From Lunularia cruciata (taxonomy: Eukaryota > Streptophyta > Marchantiopsida > Lunulariales > Lunulariaceae): DNA of 64,000 nucleotides. Both the position numbers and the translations under genes were made by a program. The notes beneath the pieces were generated by a model that ran no database searches, was not told the origin of the DNA, and was given only the letters and a program-made list of their open reading frames with translations. This document shows positions 1-10,500 of the stretch, in pieces. The stretch is taken from NCBI GenBank assembly GCA_948567375.1, contig OX419756.1, forward strand, positions 56,274,552 through 56,338,551, given 5' to 3'. Every line of letters starts with the position of its first letter. Position 1 is the first letter of the stretch.

Positions 1-930
1 TCCATCTCTTTGTTTATATACTCCCTTTCAGTCTCTTTGGTTTTGGACTTTCATTCCAACTATATATATATTCATTCATTTAGTCTAACCTTGATGAATA
101 TGTTTATGAGTTTAATCCTTGTGATAATCAAAAGGATTGCACAAAGCCTTAAAGATATATGTGTTAACATTTCTTTAATAATCCTATTTTGATTGTGTGC
201 AATCTAAAGGAAGATAAAAAGAAGCCTTGTATTTAGAAGTAACAATGTTTCAAAAAGTTTCAATTAACAAAAAGTTCCAAAAACTCACTATATTTCTTGT
301 TCCTCACATAAAACATATAGGAATAATATAAAGTCTTTAACCACCTTATTTTTCCTCTTTGGTGTTAGAGAGTATGCACCATAATATTATATTATGTATG
401 TACTTCTTGTTATTTAAAGATAGATATCCATTTTTCTTTCTTTCTTTTGTTGTATTTTAAAGTACCAACCATAACATCATTATGCTTCTATTCCTCAAAG
501 ATAGATGGAGAAAAACATCTTTAAAAATCTTTTTTTTTATCTCTGAATTAGATTTCTATTAATATTTACCATACTATCTTAATGCATCACTACTTTTTGA
601 GTACATGCACTCTAATGGATGGTGTCTAGAACTTAGCATCAACCATTTGGAACAAAACTCAAATGCAACTTTAAGAGAAGGTGAGAAGAAGCCTTTTACA
701 ATTTTATGCATAATGTAGCATGAATAATATGGAATGATATTCACCTATGCTTTGGAAATGAATGTATTATCAAGATACAGTGTACTTTTCTACCATGTGC
801 ATTCTAAAAGATGGTTAGAAAAAGCCTTATGAAGTTCTAACCATGATCTAGATCAACCATACATAATCATAATCATATACTATAGAAATGAATATTAATG
901 TTGGATTATAGGATAAGGAAAAATTAACTG
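1..930. other. AT-rich non-coding DNA
   Basis: Strongly AT-rich sequence with many T and A runs. The only open frames are short and start-less or low complexity. I see no gene, RNA gene or recognisable element. Confidence 0.6.
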
Positions 931-982
931 GATAGGTTTGTGATTTATATAGCCTTTTTGTAGATACATACTCACTTATAAG
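931..982 (+). repeat. Direct repeat, left copy (about 50 bp)
   Basis: The stretch beginning GGATAGGTTTGTGATT and ending at ACATACTCACT recurs at 1764-1815 with only small changes (an extra T, TTTTTG versus TTCTTG). The two copies flank a much more GC-rich block, so they may be a duplicated target or the ends of one element. Confidence 0.75.
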
Positions 983-1139
983 TTCAATGCAAACGGAATC
1001 CACCATTCAGTCTGTGTAATAAAGATAGATATTATATAATCTTAGACACAAGACTGAAAACACTTGTTCATTAAGCAAAAGTTTGTACTTTTCTGTATTT
1101 GATTAAGCACATTACAATCAATCAAGAAACACCTCCTCA

Positions 1140-1763
1140 AGGGAACGAAGAAACCAACGGCTTAGGTGAGTGCCGTTTGGATGGCAACCACGATGACATT
1201 GAGTGCAGAAGATGCTTAAACTATTCTAAACCCCAACTTTGTTTGATCCTCGATATCTTCCCGTAGCTAGTGATGGTAGCACCTGCGCCCAGAAGAGAAC
1301 TCAACTCCCAAAGAACAAAGACGCGATGGGAAGTTTGGTCTTGAATCCCTCTCGGCGTCAACGGGCTCGCTCTATGCCCATGTGTTACTGCTGGGTGAGC
1401 ACTAGGTAGGTAGCATCCGAACGCAGTAATCCCTCCGGGGACGGTGTTCGTAGAAGGCCGGCACGTGTGCAGCTCCTTCTTGTACATCCTGGCTAATCCG
1501 GTGATGGGGTCTTCCCATCCTTCATTTTTCCTACGCGGTCGCCTTTTCCGAAGGCTAATCCGGTGTCGGAACGAGTTTCTAGAATATCGCGAAACTGAAA
1601 AGGATTCCCCGACAACGGACCGTGAAGCGTACTCGGTGGCAAGTCTTTAACCGGCTACTAGTCCGGACCCCCGGAAAAGTCTCACCGGTCTTCGAGAGCT
1701 TCGCGTTCGGGTTGCTTACCGTGAGCGGAGCCAGCGTTCTGCCCGGGAACCGGAGCTCCAAAC
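1140..1763 (+). mobile_element. GC-rich inserted block with LINE-type 3' motif
   Basis: This roughly 620-bp block has clearly higher GC content than the AT-rich DNA around it and lies between two near-identical 50-bp direct repeats. At 1501-1550 it carries, in plus orientation, the same conserved motif that follows the LINE endonuclease ORF at 6266-6964 on the minus strand. Its open frames (for example 1221-1487 minus and 1444-1650 plus) match nothing I recognise. The simplest reading is a 5'-truncated copy or 3' untranslated end of a LINE-like element; this is inference. Confidence 0.45.
1503..1551 (+). repeat. Conserved stem-loop plus CTACGCGGTCGCC motif, copy 1
   Basis: GATGGG (1503-1508), a 5-nt loop and CCCATC (1514-1519) form a perfect 6-bp stem. 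It is followed by CTTCATTTTTC and then CTACGCGGTCGCC. The same order, in reverse complement, occurs at 2063-2125 and 6184-6240. Confidence 0.8.
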
Positions 1764-1815
1764 GGATAGGTTTGTGATTTTATATAGCCTTCTTGTAGAT
1801 ACATACTCACTATAT
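1764..1815 (+). repeat. Direct repeat, right copy (about 50 bp)
   Basis: Partner of the copy at 931-982; see that entry. Confidence 0.75.
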
Positions 1816-2062
1816 CGCTAATAAGTGCAAGAAAGAATAATTTCCTTTATATATATGTATGAACTTATCAATGAAGTTAACTCATCAAGGGTGTAGTTTA
1901 TTCTTTTACCTCCTTTTGTAATCATCTTGTAGGTTGTCTTCGTTGACCGTCAATTACGATTTAAATATGAAGCAAATTAAGTATGTACTCCATTAGTGAT
2001 CATAAATGTTCATGGTGATCATCCACTCTTATATGCTGAGAGTCTTATGAACTAAAGTGAGA

Positions 2063-2140
2063 GAAAAAGGCGACAGCGTAGAGAAATCGAAGGATGGGAA
2101 GGCCCCATCAAGCCGAACAAAGGAGAGACGAACAAAGGAC
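2063..2140 (-). repeat. Conserved stem-loop motif, copy 2
   Basis: Minus-strand copy. GATGGG (2093-2098), loop AAGGC and CCCATC (2104-2109) keep the stem, while the neighbouring block is slightly diverged (GGCGACAGCGTAG instead of GGCGACCGCGTAG). It also shares the GGAGAGAC-type stretch beyond the stem with the copy at 6184-6250. Confidence 0.75.
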
Positions 2141-2177
2141 AAACAAGGGAGTCTATATGATATCCGATATGAACTAA

Positions 2178-2895
2178 AGTAGAGTAAGCATTTAAATAAG
2201 AGCCGGTGGGAAACACTCCGACATATGTGATATAATGTCACGGCTGGGATCATCTAGACTCTCTAGAATTATCTTTTCTCAAAGACAAAGACATCAGTCT
2301 TTGAGTCACCCGGGATCATTCCGACTCTCTAGAATTATTTTTCTCTGATGTCTTTGAGGGGTAAAGATGGATTCATCTTCCGGGTTGAATATGATTAAGG
2401 TAGAATGCATCCACAGGAAACGGGTTTGAGAAAACAAGCATAAGGTGGAATAGAAGGTTTGAATCGCACTAATGGAGTGTAAATCAGCAAGTGATTCAAA
2501 AATAACAAACAACTTGAGAATAAGACGAGGAGTACTCCACCTCAAGACAAGACAGTGAAACAAGACAAATGTCAATTGATTCTAGGGTCATCATGTTATG
2601 CCTTCACAATCACTATGGTAAATAATCTCTCTCAAATTGATAAATTTTATTGGGTCAATAAATGGAGAAATATGGTACCAAGTTAGAAAGAAGCAATGAT
2701 TTAATTATATACATTTGACACTTGTAATAGTTTCCTAATTATCAAGAATGGAGAAATATGGCACCAAGTTAGAAAGAAGAAATGACTTAATTATATATAT
2801 TTGACACTTCTAATAGTTTCCTGATAATCAAGAGAATCCGGGGTGTATTATATCACATGTGTGGGATGTTTCCTTACGAGCTCCTTTAAATATCA
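2178..2895. repeat. Inverted repeat arms about 50 bp, 600 bp apart
   Basis: The reverse complement of about 2178-2235 (ATTATATCACATATGT followed by GTTTCC and TTTAAAT) resembles 2845-2895 (ATTATATCACATGTGT then GTTTCC and TTTAAAT). They could be two opposed copies of a short element or the TIRs of one. Between them, 2242-2286 and 2310-2350 share a smaller direct repeat containing GACTCTCTAGAATTAT. Confidence 0.5.
2663..2837 (+). repeat. Tandem duplication, unit about 87 bp
   Basis: Two head-to-tail copies begin GGAGAAATATGG and run to ATCAAGA (2663-2748 and 2749-2837). They differ at a handful of positions, such as GGTACC versus GGCACC. Confidence 0.85.
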
Positions 2896-3179
2896 CTGAT
2901 TATAATCAACTCCATGTAGAGTAAGTAATCTTCTTATGGTTGTGCACTCCTTGCTACTTCATTAAATAAAAAGCAACCGAGAAAGTGCTCATATCAAGTT
3001 GATGCTAAGGATCATTAATGATCCAACTGATATTTATATCTTTAACAATCTGATTATCTTAAAGATCTTCTATCCTCTAAAATGTATTTATTCGAACAGC
3101 GATCCAAACCTACTTTCTTACTTCTTTATTCTTCAAACATGTAGCTCATAATTTAATAAGCACTAGTCTCAATTAATAT

Positions 3180-3464
3180 TTCAGGCTAGTAATATCATCT
3201 TATATCATAGAGTATAAAGCTCTCATCTGAAGAAAAATTTTGTATGCATGTACCTCATAAGAGATACTTGTGCACCTCAGCACAAGTATCTCTTATCATT
3301 TCATGCTAGTAATATCATCTCATTTGATGGATTATAAATTCTCCCCTTGATAATCTTTTTAAAGCTATCTTTGTAAACCCATTTCATGCTAGTAATATCA
3401 TCTCATTTTATAGATTATAAATTCTCCCCTTGATAATCTTTTTAAAGCTATCTTTGTAAACCCA
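3180..3464 (+). repeat. Tandem repeat, unit about 82 bp
   Basis: Two nearly identical copies at 3299-3380 and 3382-3464 start with TTCATGCTAGTAATATCATC and end with TTTGTAAACCCA. A third diverged copy starts at about 3180. The hairpin at 3257-3296 lies between the diverged copy and the two close copies. Confidence 0.85.
3257..3296. repeat. Perfect hairpin, 17-bp stem, 6-nt loop
   Basis: ATAAGAGATACTTGTGC (3257-3273) is followed by loop ACCTCA and by the exact reverse complement (3280-3296). No gene is adjacent, so a terminator or miRNA role is unsupported. Confidence 0.9.
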
Positions 3465-6180
3465 CGATAGTGCTTCCATCCCTTCACTTTGTTCTTGATT
3501 TAACGGACTTATACAAAGGATATTTTTAATACTTATGAATATATAAAGCAAGAGGCATCAAGATTATTTTCTTTAAGAAATTAATTCAATTTAGTAGTGG
3601 ATATGTTTACAAAATCTCCAAAAATCAAAATATTATCATGGAATTGAAGGTGTTATGAGTCCAAAGAATATCTACTAGAAATTATTAGTATTTATATGTT
3701 TTCTAGTATCTATATGTTTCCTATGTTAGATATATAAGTGTGATACAATACACTATAAATCACATTCAAAGAATTGAATCCTCTTGCAAAAATTAGAATA
3801 GAGAGGTGTGATAGTACCTATAAAGCAACTTTAATCCAATATGGCAAGTAAAGAAAAGAAAGAACTATGGAGGGTAGTTGGTGAATTAATGAGACTCGAG
3901 AATGAAATGGTGAGGGAGTATCTATCTTATTTAGTGTTGGACTAGATTTGAATCGATGCAAGAGTCCAGCTGATCATAGCGGATATCATTTTCCTTTATA
4001 ATGCACTTAATGCAAGCTACAAGATACAAACAATCTTATATTACTGTTTACTTATATATATATATCAACATATAGATATTATAGGTACGTATCATTATTA
4101 TGAAAAGCCACTTCCAATTGAATTCATGTTCACTTGAAAAGCTCTTTGTTCCTGTTCACTTTAACCATACTAATTCAATTCATGTTGATTTTAATTTGTG
4201 ATCAATTTCATCGCACTAAGGAACTATGTGCCACTATCATGGAAGAAAATATCTTGGATTATATAATCTCTATCGAGTGCTTTGATTATTTCACTTTAAA
4301 ATATTTTAATGGAGAATCTAAAATATTTTGCAAGAAACCAAACAAGATACCTTCAAATTCAGATCTAACTTTCTATTTTTTTTCCAACATGAAATATACA
4401 AAGAAGTGTTGTATTGTAAGGATAGAACTTAAGACAAGAATTAAATAAAAATACTTTAACAAGATGGATAGAGAAAATTTGGAGTTTATACTAAAAGAGT
4501 TATAAATAAAAATTTTCATATTTCAAGAATATGATTTGAGTGTTCCTTCCATTCCAACTTAATCATGCTTAACAACCATTTTTCCTAACTTGTGCAAATA
4601 TTAGTCTACTCTACATTAACATTAAGTAGATATTAATGGTTTAATTAAATTAGATACAATAAAATTAAGTAGTTAATAAAGAAAAATAAATAACATCCCA
4701 AAGGAAAGGAGAAAGGAGTACAAGGCACAAAAAGTGCAAAATGAAAGAAGAGTGCAAAACACAAGAGTCCTATACAACCAAAATTGAAGACATACACATG
4801 AGTGCATGAAGAGATACTTAGGGAAAATTTGCCCTAACAACAAGCATCAAAGAAACTAAGGAATGGTGGTCTGCTCCTAAATTTTGTGGTAGAAGTACTC
4901 CAACGGTATGTCTAGTAATTGGGGCAGGAGGACCATAATTGTGTTGGGTGTACCTATTGTAGCGGTTTGTTGATGAAGACCCAATGTTTGAGCACATTGC
5001 AAAGTGATTGACACACATTGTCAATAATAGGATGTGAGCATGGCTGGAGAGGCAACCACTGCTCCTTCCTTCCATAAAGAACTTTGTGTTGCATCCTTGA
5101 GGAAACCATAAAAATAGTGATTAGGCACCCAAAAATCTCAATTGCTAAAGGGACAAAGATATTCGAAGATAGCCGGGGTGCATAATCCTACTCCTCGCCC
5201 CTAGATGCGATGATCGATGGTCGCTATTGCTCCCACTTATTTGCTTGCTCATGTCAAGGACTCTACTCGTAGACGGTTTACCACCACCACATCGTGTAAG
5301 GTGCGACAACCATCCATGAAAGTAACTATATCCACTCGCACTCAATGGATAGGTGGTCCTAGTAGATGCAACCATCACTCAATCTGAATCCAGGCCCTCA
5401 TAGCTCGGAGGATCTGAGCAACTATATCCCAAACTACATGACGGTCTCCAATGTAATCTCTACTTACTACACATAGTAGAATGGATATCCCTTGCATTCT
5501 TGCATGTCAAAAGAGGAATCACAACACACTAGTATGGCAATCTATGTGGAGACCCAACCTCATTTGATATGGTGTGGAAAATTCATCAGAAGTGAAACAG
5601 AATCTACTCTTTACCAAGACCAAGGGTGAAGGTAATCTACTCTTTATTTGTTCTAACTTGCACAAATTTTGGCGTGCTCTACATTAACATTAAGCCCACA
5701 ATCATTATTTAATCAAACAAAAGATAATAAACTTGATGTGTAATCTACTCTTTAGTTGTTCTTCCGCACATTATGACAACCAAAGCAAAAAGTACTTGTC
5801 AATAAAAGGACAAAAATAGCAAGTCCTGTAATATAATTTGGATATACTATATTCCTCCTTTTCATGCAAACGGTGGTCACTTTTCCAGAAAGCTCCTCGT
5901 TAAGTTTCTAATTCGGTTACAACTCCTAAAACCCTCCATATCTTTCGTGGGAATTGGATTTTCATATTTAATATTCTTTCTTTCTCCTGTGTGAGGCCCC
6001 AATATCATGTCCACATCTCACTAGCACACGTACAATGGATCATCGAATCTCGATTTCATTCCTCGAATGCAAATCCTTAAAACCATAGGCTTATCTGCAT
6101 CAAGATTCGGTGGGGATCGAGTGGACCATTCGCTAGAAATAAAGCAAACATGAAGCTGGATCCCAAAGAATCATACCCTC
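3465..6180. other. AT-rich intergenic DNA, no supported gene
   Basis: Open frames here, such as 4134-4448 plus, 4818-5075 minus and 5145-5378 minus, mostly begin at non-ATG codons and show no family motif. The part from 4850 to 5500 is more GC-balanced than its surroundings and may be an old transposon relic, but I recognise no domain. Confidence 0.5.
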
Positions 6181-6183
6181 GTA

Positions 6184-6250
6184 AAAGGCGACCGCGTAGG
6201 AAAAATGAAGGATGGGAAGACCCCATCAAGCCGTACAAGGGAGAGACAAA
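6184..6250 (-). repeat. Conserved stem-loop motif, copy 3 (LINE 3' UTR)
   Basis: On the minus strand, directly downstream of the LINE ORF stop, this copy has GATGGG (6222-6227 read in reverse), a 5-nt loop, CCCATC (6211-6216 in reverse), then CCTACGCGGTCGCC. Its position makes it part of the element's 3' untranslated region. Confidence 0.8.
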
Positions 6251-6265
6251 AAGAGTAACATGGGG

Positions 6266-6964
6266 CTAAGCACCAATAGAGTCTGTATGAGAAATCTGCC
6301 CTTCCGCACCTAAGATATCCGAGCTATGCAAGTCGTACGGTCTACACACAACTGGAGCATCTGAAGAAACATCACCTAATGTGATTGCTCTCCTATGGAT
6401 TGCACCAGCCACTGCCCTCTGTAGAGCAATGGACACACGCTGTCTAAAATATGCTACAAAGTATGAGAGTGAGAGTGGTACCCCCTGTTGCCTAACATGA
6501 TAAGCTCTCGCGCACTCCCTGACAAATGTGTCCAACGCCGTGTCCATCGCTCCATATAACTCCAAGGCTAGAGGAACAAAGAGGTGACCTCGCTGCATGC
6601 CCCTATACTTGGAGACCTTGCGACCTGCTGTTGCACTCACCGCCCATCCAGGGGGATGTGTAATCACTCCCTCCGAAACTATATCCCGCGTAGGGTCCGT
6701 GACCACAACATCCGCTACTGTCACTTGATCATCTCGGACCAAGTATAAGTCTACTCTGACACGTGTCGTCTGCAAAGCATACAAACGCTCTCTCCAAACC
6801 AAGGATCCACTCTCTTGCGCCATAGCAAACACTATGTCTCTAATGGCATCATGGGTAGTTATCCTCTGTCCTCCAAAAGGACACCGTGTCATGTGGACCG
6901 CCGTTGCATCTAGTGTAGAACCACACTCACAAGTGAGTAGTGAAGATGCATATGGGTGGACCAA
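6266..6964 (-). mobile_element. LINE ORF2 C-terminal fragment with restriction-like endonuclease
   Basis: About 230 codons are open. Near the start is a CCHC cluster: C12-x-C14, H24 and C28 in the visible frame, followed by a glycine pair and His38-Asp39. This order (zinc knuckle, then a conserved HD and a PD-(D/E)xK-like segment with RVDLYLV and VADVVV) is typical of the C-terminal restriction-like endonuclease of site-specific LINEs such as the R2 and NeSL groups. A later stretch, FVPLALELYGA, is also usual there. No reverse transcriptase domain is found upstream and the frame opens at a non-ATG codon, so this is a 5'-truncated relic. A conserved stem-loop motif follows the stop. Family assignment is from remembered motifs and the exact clade is uncertain. 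Confidence 0.7.
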
Positions 6965-7074
6965 ACCTCATCGATCGTTGTAGAGAAAATAGAGAAAATA
7001 GCTTGTGCTATACCCTCGTCTGCTTTCGAACATTCAAAACTCCTCCGGTGATGGTACATGAAATACTGTCGTGT

Positions 7075-7270
7075 AGGCACTACATACCCAGTTGAGGTAC
7101 ATACCCAGTTGAGGTCGTGAAGAAGATATTTTCTGGAAGGGTTTAATGCTGCTGGGTATAAGAACTCCAGTGCTTCTGGGGAGGAAGAAGAAGCTGCCGC
7201 TGTTAGTTACTGCTGCTGCGTACAGGAACACTAGTGCTACTGTACTGATGAAGAAGAAGCTGTTGTGCAG
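7075..7270 (+). repeat. Short tandem repeats upstream of the ISN1-like gene
   Basis: TACATACCCAGTTGAGGT is duplicated at about 7081-7115. Then two diverged copies of a roughly 62-bp GCTGCTG/GAAGAAGAAGCTG-rich unit follow at about 7147-7206 and 7207-7270. The region is purine-rich with CTG/GAA triplets and probably lies in the promoter or 5' UTR of the gene starting at 7554. Confidence 0.65.
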
Positions 7271-7553
7271 AGCTCTCAGCTGAAGCAGCTGTTGGTGCTC
7301 ACTGAAGAGAAGAAGAAGAGAAAAGACGACGAGAGGAGAGGAGGAGGAAGAAGAGGATCCCTTTTAAGCAGCACCGAGTCTTCCAAGTGGGGAGGAAGGA
7401 ATGGGAGTAGTCGGCGGTTCCGAGGGCGGGGAAGAAATGTTGAATGGAATGAAGAAAGGTTGAGTTCTTGCAGAGGGAGGGAGTGAGTGAGTGATTGATT
7501 GACGGTGAGCTCGGAGAGGAGCTTGTTGGAGAGCTGAGTCGGGTGAGCCAGCC

Positions 7554-10500
7554 ATGGCCGCAGCGAGCAATTGCGGTCTCTGCGTTGTTGGTTTTAGTGC
7601 TTGCAGTTGTTGTCCCCTTGTGGCGAGCAGCAGCAGTGAATTCCGAGTGACGCAGCAGCAGCAGGGATTGTTGAAATTCGCTGCCGTGAAGACTGGGCCT
7701 TCCCCGTCGTGTGCCGCTGCTTTTAGGGGGAGAACCAGTTGTAAGGACAAGTCGTTTGGTCGGTGGAGAGGGGAGCTGGGAGGAGAGGGGTCTGAGATTT
7801 TGGAATTCGGTAGCAGGAGGAAGGAATTGAGAAGAGGTGATGGTGATCCTGGTGGAATTGGCATTACTACTGTGAATGTTGTGAGTAGGAGCGGGGTTCC
7901 TACGTTGGAAGGAAATCATCATTCTGGTTCGGGAATCTTCAATAACGATGGAGAGTTGTCGCAGCACCAGGGGAGAAATGGTCAAATGAATGGGGGACCT
8001 CGCAGAGAATGTGCCGCGCCATCAACTGTGAGCAGCGGTGGATCGTTGGTTGCCGGTGTGGAGGTTAAGGTTGAAGGAGAGTCCGGTTCTCCGCAGGACT
8101 TGGATCTTGAGCTGGAGTCTGAAGCTAATGTGTCTGAAGAGAATGGGACGCGGAACGGCCAGACGAGCTCTAGTAAAACTGGGATGAGGTGGAGCATGCT
8201 TCTTAGTACGGCTGCATTGGAGGATGCGCATTTGTCACGAGCTAGTAGTGTCACTGATGCTCATGTTTTACGACGAAAAGGAAGGCTAAAAGAGCAGGAT
8301 GGCCTAATTGAATTCATTATTTCCATGCACAACACGCATTCTCCATTCCAGGTTTGTACCCGCTCTCCAACATGTCATATGAATGGTTGGTTTCTCCTGG
8401 AAGCACTCTTGCTTGTACGTGATCCGAACGTAAACTGGTGATGGTGAAGTCTGACTGATAACTGATCAAAATTCCGGTTGGTACGGTTAGTTGGAGCAAG
8501 CTCTTCTCCTCTAATTTAATGCAATGGCATATATCCGGTATTCATTCTTCGTAATTAGGACTGGGAGATTCGCGCTTTTGTTGAGAGGAATGTCAAGATT
8601 TCGTCGAGGCAAGTTGACTGTTGAATATCACAACTCTTGCTTGTGGTATTTGAGAAGACTTAGATCATCGGGTAGTCATCTGGAGGCTGCCAATACACCG
8701 AACAATTACACACATGAGCTTGTTTTGCTTGGGAAGGGAACGGTGAGAATCCGTTTCATCCAGATGTGGTATAAGGCCACATCTGGATGAGCTAAATTAG
8801 TGTTGACTGTGACCCCGATCGAAATTTGGGAAAATTCTGTTGACTATTTTCATTGTGGTGACTCGGATCTCTAAAAGTCTTGGTTTCTGAATTCAGTTTA
8901 GGTAGTTGTGAAGTTACTCACCAGATTCGAACTCCTCTCGTATGCATAAAAATTATTGATTTTATAAACTCTCCTAGACAAGATATGAAGGATAAATTCG
9001 ATTTATTTGTCACATGTGCGTGGCTCGCCTACTCATGTGATGCAGGTAATGGAGAAGGTGGAAAGGTGGATACGGGAACATTTGGAGGATCCTAAACGAA
9101 GTATTCTCGCCAGGCTCGTGCCCTCAGTAGGGCGTTTTTACACTCCTTTACCGCTTGTTCGGGCTTTACAGGAGTATGACGAGTTTGCCTCGCTTTCAAG
9201 GCGGAGATATGTACCACCCAATTTTGCAGAGATTCGACATGTTCTTAACATTGCACAGGTGTGATTTCGTGCTGCAGGACTACTCATAGTCCATAACTTT
9301 GACAACGAGAGTTGTCAAAGTTATGGACAATTGGGATTTTGACTCATATTTGCGTTGCTTAGTTATGGAAATAGGTTCACTGTCTATCATGAGTGCTTAA
9401 AGTTATAGATGAACTCCTCTTTGAGCAGGCAGCTTGTGATGTTGCTAAGACATTTGCTATATGCATTTATTTGGTTCGAATTTTCTACTGTTGCTTTAAA
9501 CCGGATGTCATCATACTTCCTTTTCGTCTTGTAGGTACATGCAATAGCGGGACAACTTTCTTTAATAACGTTTGATGCGGATGGAACGCTCTATGCCGAT
9601 GGCCATCATATACAAAGGGATAATAAGATGATAGATCATATTATTAAACTCATGCAAGAAGGATGTCATGTTGCCATAGTAACTGCCGCTGGTAAGAAAC
9701 AACTTTTGACTAGTACGTTCTCAGCTACTGGCTAAGAGGCTCCTCATTTGAATTTCGTCTTGGCTATACATATTTTTCTGTAAGCAGGGATTTCAAAGAA
9801 GATGCCGAAGTAGCCATGGCCACTTCAACCATCTCGATGAATATTTTAGCTGTTAAAATGTTGGGTGACTCCCGACCTGTTTCGTTCTTAACTACATCAT
9901 ACTCGAGACCAGTTACAACCGAACTTAAGCTTGTCTGGAGTCCTAAACATAGAAATGTGAATTCGGTTCAGAAGTTCTTCGAGAACAAATGGTGGATCTG
10001 AACCTATCGATTGTCCTTCCATGCAGGTTATCCAGGAGATGCGGGCCGATACGAAGGTAGGTTGGCTGGGTTACTGGCTGCTTTCAAGGATTTGCAGCTT
10101 CCTCCACGTATAACTCAGCTCTTCCATGTCATGGGTGGCGAATGTAACTATCTTCTTCGAGTTACCAATGACTACAGGCTTGATTTTGTGCCCGACGAGC
10201 TTTGGAAAACACAAGACATGCAAGAATGGACTCAGAGCGACGTACAGAAACTCCTAGACGACGCCGAAGCTTCGTTAGTATCCGCGGCAGCCCGCTTACG
10301 ATTGCCTGTTGAACTTATTCGGAAGCCTAAAGCTGTCGGTGCCATCCCGAAAGAACCTACAATATATGAGGTGAGTCGGCAGCATTGCCACTTTCTGGTC
10401 ACAAGTTAAGGATCAGCTGCTGAACTCCTGTTGAACTCCAAAAACTGCTGAACTCTGCTGAACTCTAAGAAATGCTGAACTGCTGAACTTCAGGTGAACT

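Noticed and set aside
3180-3464. Repeats with a hairpin between copies, considered as a CRISPR-like array
   Set aside because: The units are about 82 bp and directly adjacent without unique spacers, and the genome is eukaryotic.
4134-4448. 104-codon frame with a hydrophobic start resembling a signal peptide
   Set aside because: It begins at TTG in AT-rich DNA, and such frames easily give Leu/Ile/Phe-rich starts.
7299-7985. Minus-strand frames of 228 and 166 codons over the start of the ISN1-like gene
   Set aside because: They are antisense to a well-supported exon with a good ATG context, and their Ser/Pro/His-rich composition mirrors the GC-rich coding strand.
8915-8945. GATTCGAAC-like string resembling a tRNA T-arm
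   Set aside because: No acceptor, D or anticodon arms can be built around it, and it lies within ISN1 intron 1.
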